NCBI GenBank assembly: GCA_040900105.1 | Contig: JBBDZP010000060.1 | Coordinates: forward strand, 1-11,918 | Source: JACPDD01 sp040900105 | GTDB lineage: Bacteria; Patescibacteriota; Microgenomatia; Levybacterales; UBA12049 | Length of the DNA: 11,918 bases | Direction: 5' to 3' | Shown here: positions 1-5,943 of the stretch, piece by piece | Position numbering within the stretch: the stretch's first letter is position 1 | Layout of the letters: each line of letters begins with the position of its first letter | Notes under the pieces: generated by a model | What the model was told of the DNA's origin: nothing | What the model saw: the letters and a program-made list of their open reading frames with translations, nothing else | The model's database searches: none | Made by a program: the position numbers and the translations under genes

Positions 1-219
1 TTTGCAAGTAATTATAACGAGCTTATTCATACCTTAACTCATGAATTTGGTCATGCGTTGGGCATGCAGCACGTGAGCAGTCCCCAATCTATCATGTATC
101 CTTATACGACATCTTTTTTGACTCTTGCCCCGGAGGATTTGGAGCAGCTTGCCTATGTTTGCCGTAAACAATCACTTCCATTGCATTGGCTAATGATTTT
201 GACGAGTCGTGCAAACTGA
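1..219 (+). CDS. Matrixin-like zinc metalloprotease, C-terminal fragment
   Basis: The reading frame is open from the first base and stops with TGA at 217-219, giving the last 72 residues of a protein whose 5' part lies outside the window. Fragment residues 14-24 read HEFGHALGMQH, a perfect metzincin HExxHxxGxxH motif (40-72): three His ligands for zinc and Glu15 as the general base. Residues 30-35 (SIMYPY) are the Met-turn expected about 8 residues further on. Together these define the matrixin/M10-like peptidase core. Such enzymes are usually exported; the signal peptide would be upstream and cannot be seen. A short tail follows the Met-turn, so no C-terminal domain is attached. The gene is convergent with the zinc-ribbon gene, 26 bp away. 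Substrate unknown. Confidence 0.85.
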   Translation, partial: FASNYNELIHTLTHEFGHALGMQHVSSPQSIMYPYTTSFLTLAPEDLEQLAYVCRKQSLPLHWLMILTSRAN

Positions 220-242
220 CAGCGGATTTTACCCTGCAGTTT
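213..242 (+). terminator. Hairpin terminator of the metalloprotease gene
   Basis: AAACTG (213-218) pairs with CAGTTT (237-242). The stem continues with CAG/CTG and GG/CC, separated by two single-base bulges, around a 6-nt ATTTTA loop, for 11 base pairs in all. The 3' arm runs into TTTT (240-243). The structure overlaps the metalloprotease stop codon and sits in the gap before the convergent gene. The T-run is short, so termination efficiency is uncertain. Confidence 0.4.
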
Positions 243-245
243 TGA

Positions 246-773
246 CTAGGCGTTGGGTTCGGGGGGGAGGAATTCTTCGCCGTTTGGTTCGCTTGGATAG
301 TCACTTGCTTTAAGCCACTGAACATATGGACACCCAGTTGCTATCCGCTTTTCCCTGTCCCAGCCTGATGTTTCACATTTCTTCATTTTCTTGCCGGTTG
401 AAGTCGTATATAAAACCAACTTTTTGCCACAAGCTGGACAATCTTCATCCAGTTCCTCTGTTGTGCCGTTAATCCATTCAATAAAATCACAACCCTCTGC
501 TTTTTTTGTTTCCTTGTTCCACGTATTTGTTGAGCACTTTTTCATTTTTTTGCCAAAGCGGGTCTCTGCCATCACAAGAGGATTGCCGCATTTAGGGCAC
601 TTTTCATCCAGCTCCTTAGCTTCCGGTTGAATCCATTTCACATAGTCACAGCCTTCATTTTGTTTTGTTTCTGCGTTCCAGGAGCCTTTGGAGCATCGTT
701 GCAGTTTGCGGCCGGTTGGGGTCTCTGTGATAGGAGACAAGGGCGCGCTACATTTGGGACATAAATCTTCCAT
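246..773 (-). CDS. Triple C4 zinc-ribbon protein (topoisomerase I C-terminal type)
   Basis: A 175-residue cytoplasmic protein made almost wholly of three tandem zinc ribbons. Cysteines fall at 5/8/27/42, 59/62/80/95 and 112/115/133/148, each set spaced CPxC-x(17-18)-C-x14-C, with a repeat period of 53-54 residues. Each unit also shares a Gly-Lys/Arg-Lys-(Met/Leu) segment before the third Cys and ends in GC(D/P)(Y/F)xxW. This matches the C4 zinc finger found at the C-terminus of bacterial topoisomerase I, here without any topoisomerase catalytic domain. Family knowledge suggests binding to single-stranded DNA or RNA; no enzyme activity is indicated. The last 20 residues are acidic and Pro-rich. 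ATG at 773 is the first start in frame, with no Shine-Dalgarno. The gene is divergent from mraY. Confidence 0.85.
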   Translation of the reverse strand: MEDLCPKCSAPLSPITETPTGRKLQRCSKGSWNAETKQNEGCDYVKWIQPEAKELDEKCPKCGNPLVMAETRFGKKMKKCSTNTWNKETKKAEGCDFIEWINGTTEELDEDCPACGKKLVLYTTSTGKKMKKCETSGWDREKRIATGCPYVQWLKASDYPSEPNGEEFLPPEPNA

Positions 774-787
774 AGAAATAACATAAT

Positions 788-814
788 ATCATAATTTTAA
801 CAGTTGCATTGCAA
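788..814 (-). promoter_or_regulatory. Possible promoter of the zinc-ribbon gene
   Basis: On the minus strand TTGCAA (809-814) and TATGAT (788-793) are separated by 15 bp, shorter than the optimum of 17. Transcription would begin about 5-10 nt before the ATG at 773. The spacing makes this a weak call; the AT-rich spacer offers other -10-like hexamers. Confidence 0.3.
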
Positions 815-822
815 GCAAATTA

Positions 823-852
823 TTGCCGCAGGCTCTCCTTAAGTAGTATAAT
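823..852 (+). promoter_or_regulatory. mraY / dcw operon promoter, probably leaderless
   Basis: TTGCCG (823-828), an 18-bp spacer and a perfect TATAAT (847-852). Only 8 nt separate the -10 box from the mraY ATG at 861, so the transcript should begin at or within a base or two of the start codon. No Shine-Dalgarno is present, in keeping with a leaderless mRNA. Confidence 0.7.
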
Positions 853-860
853 ACCCTTTT

Positions 861-1868
861 ATGGCTCAACTTTTGGGACTTACGCTTCTTTCTGCCTTTA
901 TAACGGGAGTACTTCTTATTCCATTCATTGATTTTCTCTACAAGATGAAGTTAAGACGTAATAGGCAAAATACAAAAGATCCATTTGATAAGCCAACGCC
1001 GTTTTTTGATAAATTTAACGCTTGGAAAGAGGGAACGCCGTTTGGTGGCGGAATACTTATAATTGTGGTTGTTTCTGTTCTTACGCTTTGGGCATACGGT
1101 CTTTTGAATGTAGATTTCAAAATTTGGGAGATAGTTGTGGTGCTTTTTACTCTTTGGGGTTTTGGAGCTCTGGGATTATATGATGATTTAAAGAAGCTCA
1201 CTGGAGAAAAAGCGGGTTTCTTTGGACTTAGAATTAGGTATAAATTTGTAATTCAATCGCTTCTGGCTTTTATAATTGCGGCAATTCTTTATTATCAACT
1301 TGGCTATTCTTTCATTTTTGTTAAAGGATTAGGCCTTGCCACTTTTGGAGTTCTTTTTATTCCTCTTGCCGCTTTTATAATTGTTTCCTTTGCCAACGCG
1401 TTTAACATTGCAGACGGACTTGATGGACATGCATCCGGGCTACTTATAATTGCGCTTGTTGCGTTTCTTGCCATTTCATCCAACCAGCTTGACGCATCGC
1501 TTGGGATTTTTATAGCAATTCTTATGGGAAGCGTTGCGGCGTTTCTGTACTTCAATATATTTCCCGCCAGAATTTGGCTTGGAGATGTGGGCTCATTAGC
1601 GCTGGGCGCGACACTTGCCGTTGTTGGTCTTTTGACAGGGAAGATATTTGCCATAGGATTTATTGGAGGGGTTTTTGTTTTGGAAGTTGGTTCATCTCTA
1701 GTTCAGCTTGCAAGCAAAAAATACTTAGGAAGAAAAATTTTACCAGCAGCACCTTTTCATCTATTTTTGCAGGAAAGAGGATGGGAAGAGCCAAAAATCG
1801 TCATGAGGTCTTGGCTTTTGGGATTCCTTTTTGCGGTCGTAGGACTTTACATCGCGTTTACTGGCTAG
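861..1868 (+). CDS. mraY: Phospho-N-acetylmuramoyl-pentapeptide transferase (lipid I synthase)
   Basis: MraY moves phospho-MurNAc-pentapeptide from UDP onto undecaprenyl phosphate in the cytoplasmic membrane, making lipid I. The 335-residue protein is polytopic, near the family's usual 320-360 residues. Visible motifs: GTPFGGG (58-64, canonical GTPxMGG), LYDDLKK with Asp108/Asp109 (Mg-binding), NAFNIADGLDG (179-189, catalytic loop with Asp185 and Asp188), and WLGDVGS (239-245). The C-terminal HHH motif is degenerate: Pro298-Phe-His-Leu-Phe replaces Px-His-His-His, although the following GWxEPK is kept. MraY rather than WecA/TagO is preferred because of the GTPxxGG motif and the ftsW-murG context. 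It is first gene of the dcw cluster, with 5 bp to ftsW. The ATG is set by the promoter just before it. Confidence 0.93.
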   Translation: MAQLLGLTLLSAFITGVLLIPFIDFLYKMKLRRNRQNTKDPFDKPTPFFDKFNAWKEGTPFGGGILIIVVVSVLTLWAYGLLNVDFKIWEIVVVLFTLWGFGALGLYDDLKKLTGEKAGFFGLRIRYKFVIQSLLAFIIAAILYYQLGYSFIFVKGLGLATFGVLFIPLAAFIIVSFANAFNIADGLDGHASGLLIIALVAFLAISSNQLDASLGIFIAILMGSVAAFLYFNIFPARIWLGDVGSLALGATLAVVGLLTGKIFAIGFIGGVFVLEVGSSLVQLASKKYLGRKILPAAPFHLFLQERGWEEPKIVMRSWLLGFLFAVVGLYIAFTG

Positions 1869-1873
1869 ACTTC

Positions 1874-2944
1874 ATGAAGAGACTGGATATAATTTTAATA
1901 CTCTGCGTAGTATTCCTTACTTTTTTTGGTCTCCTTATGATATACGATGCTTCTTCCTTTGTAGCTTTTAGGGATTTTGGGGACAAATACCACTACCTTA
2001 AAGGCCAGCTCTTTTGGGCTGTTGCAGGCATATCTCTTATGGCCGCCTTTTCTTTCTTTGACTATCATAGACTTCATAATCTTTCTCTGCCTCTTATACT
2101 TGTGGCGCTTATTATGCTTATTCTTGTTTTTATTCCAGGGGTCGGTCTTAATTTACTGGGAGCAAGAAGATGGATAGATCTTAAAATTTTTCTTCTTCAG
2201 CCGGCCGAATTTGTAAAATTATCTCTAGCAATTTATCTTGCGGCATGGTTCTCTAAAAAAGAAAAAGGAAGAATACTTCCCTTTTCCTTGCTCGTCGTAC
2301 TCTTGCTTTTCCTTGTTATTCTTCAGCCTGATATGGGAACATCTGTTGTAATCTTAGTAGAAGCTCTGGCTATATTTTTTCTATCAGGCGGCAATGTGTT
2401 TTATTTTCTTTCATCGATTCCCATCCTTGGGGCTTTAGGACTTTTGCTTATTAAGATCTCTCCATACAGAGCAGAGAGGCTTGCGACTTTTTTAAATCCT
2501 AATCAGGACATTCAGTCTTCCTCGTACCACGTAAAGCAAATATTAATTGCTCTTGGAAACGGCGGGGTTTTTGGTGTTGGACTTGGAAATTCGCTGCAAA
2601 AATATGCGTATTTACCGGAAAATACAACCGATTCAATCTTTGCCATAATCGCAGAAGAGCTTGGGTTCCTAGGTTCAGCAATTCTTATTGGGGTTTTTGC
2701 AGTCGTAGTGTGGCGTGGTTTTAAAATTGCGGCCGGTGCGCCTGATAATTTTGGAAGGTTGCTTGCCGGCGGAATTACAACATTTCTTGGGGCTCAGATG
2801 ATAATAAACTTGGGGGCCCAAACGGTGCTTCTCCCATTGACGGGAATTCCTCTTCCTTTTATCTCTTACGGTGGCTCGGCACTTATTGTTGATTTGTGCG
2901 CTGTTGGGATTCTACTTAACATTGCAAGACAAAGCCGCGCCTAA
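1874..2944 (+). CDS. ftsW: SEDS peptidoglycan glycosyltransferase FtsW
   Basis: FtsW is the SEDS-family membrane enzyme that polymerises lipid II into septal glycan strands, with a class B PBP as partner. The 356-residue protein has about ten hydrophobic segments and the family signatures: LGARRW (95-100), QPAE (109-112), QPDMGT (151-156), then LPENTTDSIFAIIAEELG (247-264) whose Asp253 corresponds to the essential catalytic Asp, and PLPFISYGGSA (326-336). SEDS proteins are hard to divide into FtsW and RodA by motifs alone; the place between mraY and murG favours FtsW. The frame is open another 100 codons upstream, but that part overlaps mraY and is not membrane-like. ATG 1874, 5 bp after the mraY stop, starts a normal first helix. 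No Shine-Dalgarno is seen. Confidence 0.92.
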   Translation: MKRLDIILILCVVFLTFFGLLMIYDASSFVAFRDFGDKYHYLKGQLFWAVAGISLMAAFSFFDYHRLHNLSLPLILVALIMLILVFIPGVGLNLLGARRWIDLKIFLLQPAEFVKLSLAIYLAAWFSKKEKGRILPFSLLVVLLLFLVILQPDMGTSVVILVEALAIFFLSGGNVFYFLSSIPILGALGLLLIKISPYRAERLATFLNPNQDIQSSSYHVKQILIALGNGGVFGVGLGNSLQKYAYLPENTTDSIFAIIAEELGFLGSAILIGVFAVVVWRGFKIAAGAPDNFGRLLAGGITTFLGAQMIINLGAQTVLLPLTGIPLPFISYGGSALIVDLCAVGILLNIARQSRA

Positions 2945-2946
2945 CC

Positions 2947-2955
2947 TGCTAAAAT
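2947..2955 (+). promoter_or_regulatory. Extended -10 element just before murG
   Basis: TGCTAAAAT is an extended -10 (TGnTAnnnT) ending 6 nt before the murG ATG at 2962, the same spacing as at the antitoxin gene. No -35 hexamer lies at the proper distance. It could give a leaderless murG transcript inside the operon. Confidence 0.35.
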
Positions 2956-2961
2956 CAGAAT

Positions 2962-4065
2962 ATGAGGATTGTTATAACAGGAGGCCATATTTCGCCTGCG
3001 TTGTCTGTTATAGAAAACTTGCCTTCGGATACCGAGGTTTTTTTCATTGGAAGAAAGTCTACTTTTGAAGGAGACAAGTCGCCGTCTCTTGAGTACCGGA
3101 CTATCAGAGCATTAAATATCCCTTTTATTAATCTTCCCAGTGCAAGGCTTCAGCGAAAATTTACTCCCCACACCATTCCTTCGCTTTTAAAACTTCCGTA
3201 TGCGCTTCTTAGGGCAATAGCGGTACTTAGAAAAATAAAACCGGATGTAGTATTGGGATTTGGGGGATACATTTCTTTGCCGGTATGTACAGCCGCCTAC
3301 TTTCTTAAAATTCCGGTTGTAATTCATGAACAGACTCTTGAGGCAGGATTCGCGAATGGGGAAATAGCAAGGTGGGCTAAAGTAGTTTGCGTCTCCTGGA
3401 GGACGTCCGAGGATTTTTTTCCAAAGGCAAAAAAAGTCTTAACAGGGAATCCTGTTAGAAAAGGAATACTTGAGTTAAAAGTCGAAAGTCGAAAGTCGAA
3501 AGTTCCGATTATTTACGTGACCGGGGGAAGCAGCGGATCCCATTTTATAAATACACTTATTGGGCAATCGCTTCCCGAGCTTCTTAAGAAGTTTTACGTT
3601 ATTCATCAGACAGGAGACTCAAAGATCTATAACGACTTTGACAAACTTTTGGAAATCAAAAGTAAGCTACCCAAGGAACTCTCCAAGAGGTACAGCCTTA
3701 GAAAGTTTACTCCAACAGAAGAAGTTGGTGTCATGCTGCAAAATGCCACACTTGTTGTAAGTAGGGCCGGAATGAATACAATTACCGAGCTCATTTTTCT
3801 TAAAAAACCTGCCCTTCTTATTCCGCTTCCATATGCCCAGAATAATGAACAAAAAAAGAATGCATTATTTGCAAAAGACATTGGACTTGCCCAGGTCATG
3901 GAACAAGATAAATTATCTTCTGCTAAGTTCGTTTCGGCAGTTTTGGAAATGGCTCGCAGTATCGACAAGTACAAGCCAGAGGAAGGCTCAAGAAATCTTA
4001 TAGACAAAAATGCCGCAGCGCATATTATTTCAGTCGTGAGCGATGTTGCGAAGCAAAAAAAATAG
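2962..4065 (+). CDS. murG: UDP-GlcNAc:lipid I N-acetylglucosaminyltransferase
   Basis: MurG is a GT-B fold enzyme on the inner face of the membrane that adds GlcNAc to lipid I, giving lipid II. At 367 residues it has full family length. The N-terminal (acceptor) domain shows TGGHISPAL (7-14), VVLGFGGYISLP (97-107) and VIHEQ (120-124). The C-terminal (UDP-GlcNAc) domain shows VTGGSSGSHFIN (186-197), SRAGMNTITEL with Glu276 as the expected ribose-binding Glu, and IPLPYAQNNEQKKNA (287-301). The first glycine loop is short: one GG of the usual GGTGGH is missing. Residues 173-180 in the domain linker are encoded by a heptamer repeat. Start is 17 bp after ftsW; the 3' end overlaps the ftsQ-like gene by 23 bp. 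Confidence 0.92.
   Translation: MRIVITGGHISPALSVIENLPSDTEVFFIGRKSTFEGDKSPSLEYRTIRALNIPFINLPSARLQRKFTPHTIPSLLKLPYALLRAIAVLRKIKPDVVLGFGGYISLPVCTAAYFLKIPVVIHEQTLEAGFANGEIARWAKVVCVSWRTSEDFFPKAKKVLTGNPVRKGILELKVESRKSKVPIIYVTGGSSGSHFINTLIGQSLPELLKKFYVIHQTGDSKIYNDFDKLLEIKSKLPKELSKRYSLRKFTPTEEVGVMLQNATLVVSRAGMNTITELIFLKKPALLIPLPYAQNNEQKKNALFAKDIGLAQVMEQDKLSSAKFVSAVLEMARSIDKYKPEEGSRNLIDKNAAAHIISVVSDVAKQKK
3481..3501 (+). repeat. murG: GTCGAAA x3 heptanucleotide tandem repeat inside murG
   Basis: Three perfect copies of GTCGAAA, followed by a partial GTT and preceded by a weaker unit (GTTAAAA, 3474-3480). Three heptamers equal seven codons, so the reading frame is kept. They encode the basic stretch VESRKSK between the two GT-B domains. 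Confidence 0.8.
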
Positions 4066-4453
4066 AAAAAGTAAAAATTATTTTAAATATCTGGGAATTT
4101 TATTTGTAATCCTGGGGATTTCTCTTATACTTATGACAGCTTTTGTCTATATTTCTCCCTTTGTCTTTAAGAAGTCGATCCTTAGTCCGCTTCCCAAAAA
4201 TTTTACGGGACAAAACCAGGATATAGAAAGTCTTCTTAGAAAAGAGAAAATAAATTTTTCAGACATTTCTATTGCCACCGACTCTTCTTATTTGGTTTAT
4301 TTGGAAGATGGCGGACAAGCAATAATATCGCATAAGAAAAATCTTTCAGAGCAGGTGCGCTCTTTACAAATCGTGCTTTCTAGGCTTACAATAGAGGGTA
4401 AGAGATTTAAGTCTTTGGATTTTAGATTTGAAAAACCTGTGATCTCATTTTAA
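4043..4453 (+). CDS. ftsQ: Short FtsQ/DivIB-like bitopic division protein
   Basis: A 136-residue protein with a basic cytoplasmic tail (1-13, LRSKKNRKSK), one membrane helix (about 15-36) and about 100 external residues. Its end, LSEQVRSLQIVLSRLTIEG followed by FKSLDFRF and KPVISF, resembles the C-terminal end of the FtsQ beta domain (typically iDLRF-x-kPv). FtsQ/DivIB links early and late divisome proteins and usually has about 250 residues with a POTRA domain after the membrane helix; here there is no room for a complete POTRA. The position between murG and ftsA is the normal one for ftsQ. The ATG lies 23 bp inside murG; a TTG at 4046 is an alternative. The identity rests on position, topology and the weak C-terminal pattern. 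Confidence 0.65.
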   Translation: MLRSKKNRKSKNYFKYLGILFVILGISLILMTAFVYISPFVFKKSILSPLPKNFTGQNQDIESLLRKEKINFSDISIATDSSYLVYLEDGGQAIISHKKNLSEQVRSLQIVLSRLTIEGKRFKSLDFRFEKPVISF

Positions 4454-4457
4454 AAAT

Positions 4458-5750
4458 ATGACTGAAGGAAAAATTGTTGTAGGAATAGATATAGGAACCT
4501 CAAAGATTGTCACGCTTATTTCCCGTATTGACGAGGCACAAAACATTAACATCCTTGGAGTGTCTGAAGTCCCCGCCGCAGGAATTAAAAAAGGCCAGAT
4601 TGTAGACATAGAGGAAGCTGTTGTTTCTATTAATAGTTCTTTGGAAGCGGCTGAGAGAATGGCGGGGTATTCGGCTTCAAGGATAATTGCCTCTGTTGGA
4701 GGAGCGCATATAGAATCGCAAAACTCAAGAGGGGTGGTTGCAGTTTCGGCACCGCACGGTGAAATAGCGGAGAATGACTTACTAAGGGTTATTGATGCGG
4801 CAAAAGCAGTTTCTCTTCCTTCAAGTCGTGAAATTATTCATGTTCTCCCAAGAAACTATATTGTTGACGGACATGAAGGGATAAAAGATCCGATTGGTAT
4901 GACCGGAGTACGCCTTGAAGTAGATACTCATATTATTTCGGCTAGCAGCACGGCGCTTAGAAATATGGAAAAGGCATTCTCGGAAGTTGGAGTTGATGTT
5001 GACGGTCTGGTTTCAAGTGGGTATAGCTCAAGTCTTGCTATTCTTTCCGACACGGAAAAAGAGCTAGGGGTGGTGCTCACTGACATAGGAGCAGGTACTA
5101 CAGACATAGCTATTTTTATTGACGGGTCTATTGCTTTTTCATCCGTGCTACCCATAGGAGCAAGACACATCACAAATGATTTGGCAATTGGACTTAGAAT
5201 TTCACTTGAATCGGCAGAAAAGATAAAGGTATTTCTGTCAAATCCAGTAAGAAAGCAAGTAAGGGTCGACGTAGAGGGAGAAGAGAGTGAGAAGAAATCT
5301 TCGGATGAACTAAATCTTTCCTCTCTAAATCTTCCGGAAGATATAAGCAAGGCATCACAGAAGACTTTGGTGGACGGCATTATCCGTCCCCGTCTTAATG
5401 AGATTTTTGCAATGGTTGGAATGGAGATTAAAAGAAGTGGATTCGGCGGACAAACTCCTTCGGGTTTAGTTGTGACAGGTGGAGGAGCAAAAACAGTAGG
5501 AGTCACAGATGTTGCTAAAAGAGTTTTGGCGATGCCGGTTAGAATTGGAATACCCCAGGATATAAAGGGAATAATTGATGAAGTGCAGGATCCGGCATTT
5601 TCAACTGTAGTGGGACTTGCCGCATATGGAGCAAATATTGAAGTATCATCTTCTCTTCCTTTTGGTTTTTCTCTTCCGGTTATGAAAAATGTGAAGCTTG
5701 GAAAATATTTTTCAAAAGCAATAGAGTTTGCAAAATCTTTTTTACCCTAG
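4458..5750 (+). CDS. ftsA: Cell division protein FtsA
   Basis: FtsA is the actin-like ATPase that tethers FtsZ filaments to the membrane and recruits later divisome proteins. The 430-residue protein has phosphate-1 GIDIGTSK (9-16), the SHS2 insertion that marks FtsA rather than MreB (about 84-163), phosphate-2 DIGAGTTD (209-216) and the adenosine motif VVTGGGAKTVG (338-348). Residues 264-300 form a charged, low-complexity insertion between core motifs. The last 21 residues (410-430, ending FAKSFLP) form a probable amphipathic helix, the family's membrane-targeting sequence. It starts 4 bp after the ftsQ-like stop codon and has no Shine-Dalgarno, so translational coupling is likely. ftsZ follows after 193 bp. 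Confidence 0.95.
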   Translation: MTEGKIVVGIDIGTSKIVTLISRIDEAQNINILGVSEVPAAGIKKGQIVDIEEAVVSINSSLEAAERMAGYSASRIIASVGGAHIESQNSRGVVAVSAPHGEIAENDLLRVIDAAKAVSLPSSREIIHVLPRNYIVDGHEGIKDPIGMTGVRLEVDTHIISASSTALRNMEKAFSEVGVDVDGLVSSGYSSSLAILSDTEKELGVVLTDIGAGTTDIAIFIDGSIAFSSVLPIGARHITNDLAIGLRISLESAEKIKVFLSNPVRKQVRVDVEGEESEKKSSDELNLSSLNLPEDISKASQKTLVDGIIRPRLNEIFAMVGMEIKRSGFGGQTPSGLVVTGGGAKTVGVTDVAKRVLAMPVRIGIPQDIKGIIDEVQDPAFSTVVGLAAYGANIEVSSSLPFGFSLPVMKNVKLGKYFSKAIEFAKSFLP

Positions 5751-5757
5751 ATGGTCT

Positions 5758-5872
5758 GGCGCTGAGGTCGTCCACGAAAATTTTCTCGTTTGTAGTTGTA
5801 CTGTTATAGAATTGCCATGGAACAAGAGTGAGCACCGCTAGTGCTCTCTAAAATTTTGTGGACTCCCCGCGC
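5758..5872 (+). other. Structured ftsA-ftsZ spacer with nested inverted repeats
   Basis: No gene is visible in 5751-5943. GTCCAC-g-AAAATTTT (5770-5784) is complementary to AAAATTTTGTGGAC (5850-5863), and GCGC at 5759-5762 can pair with GCGC at 5869-5872. Inside this arm lie a perfect hairpin GAGCAC-CGCTA-GTGCTC (5830-5846) and a weaker one pairing CTCgTTtGT (5785-5793) with ACAAGAG (5822-5828). The plus-strand RNA could thus fold into a branched structure. Possible roles are a terminator/processing site between ftsA and ftsZ, an RNA leader, or a relic of a small inverted-repeat element. Function unproven. Confidence 0.45.
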
Positions 5873-5896
5873 ATTGAAACTATACACTAGGTGCTA

Positions 5897-5925
5897 TTGA
5901 CTAGACCCTATATTTCTGTTAGGAT
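5897..5925 (+). promoter_or_regulatory. ftsZ promoter
   Basis: TTGACT (5897-5902), a 17-bp spacer and TAGGAT (5920-5925) preceded by TG (5917-5918), making an extended -10. Transcription should begin near 5932. It gives ftsZ a separate supply beyond the dcw operon. A TTG codon at 5926 would lie before the RNA start, so the promoter supports ATG 5944 as the ftsZ start with an 11-12 nt leader. Confidence 0.7.
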
Positions 5926-5943
5926 TTGCTTACTTTTAAACCT

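Noticed and set aside
391..630. Plus-strand open frame over the zinc-ribbon gene
   Set aside because: The opposing frame has twelve regularly spaced cysteines and is clearly the real gene; this one is a Ser/Phe-rich shadow.
1574..1873. A 100-codon upstream extension of ftsW
   Set aside because: It lies wholly over the mraY 3' end in another frame, is Cys/Arg-rich rather than membrane-like, and ATG 1874 just after the mraY stop gives a normal SEDS N-terminus.
3481..3501. CRISPR-like repeat
   Set aside because: Heptamers directly adjoining one another with no spacers, inside an intact coding sequence.
4928..5506. 192-codon open frame antisense to ftsA
   Set aside because: It mirrors the third-position pattern of ftsA, is Ser/Pro/Thr-rich without motifs, and has no promoter.
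5830..5846. GAGCAC-CGCTA-GTGCTC as a classical intrinsic terminator after ftsA
   Set aside because: The stem is short and no proper T-run follows (CTCTAAAATTTT); it is treated as part of a larger structure.
5926..5943. TTG start of ftsZ six codons upstream
   Set aside because: The extended -10 promoter at 5917-5925 puts the RNA start near 5932, after this codon; ATG 5944 gives a typical FtsZ N-terminus.
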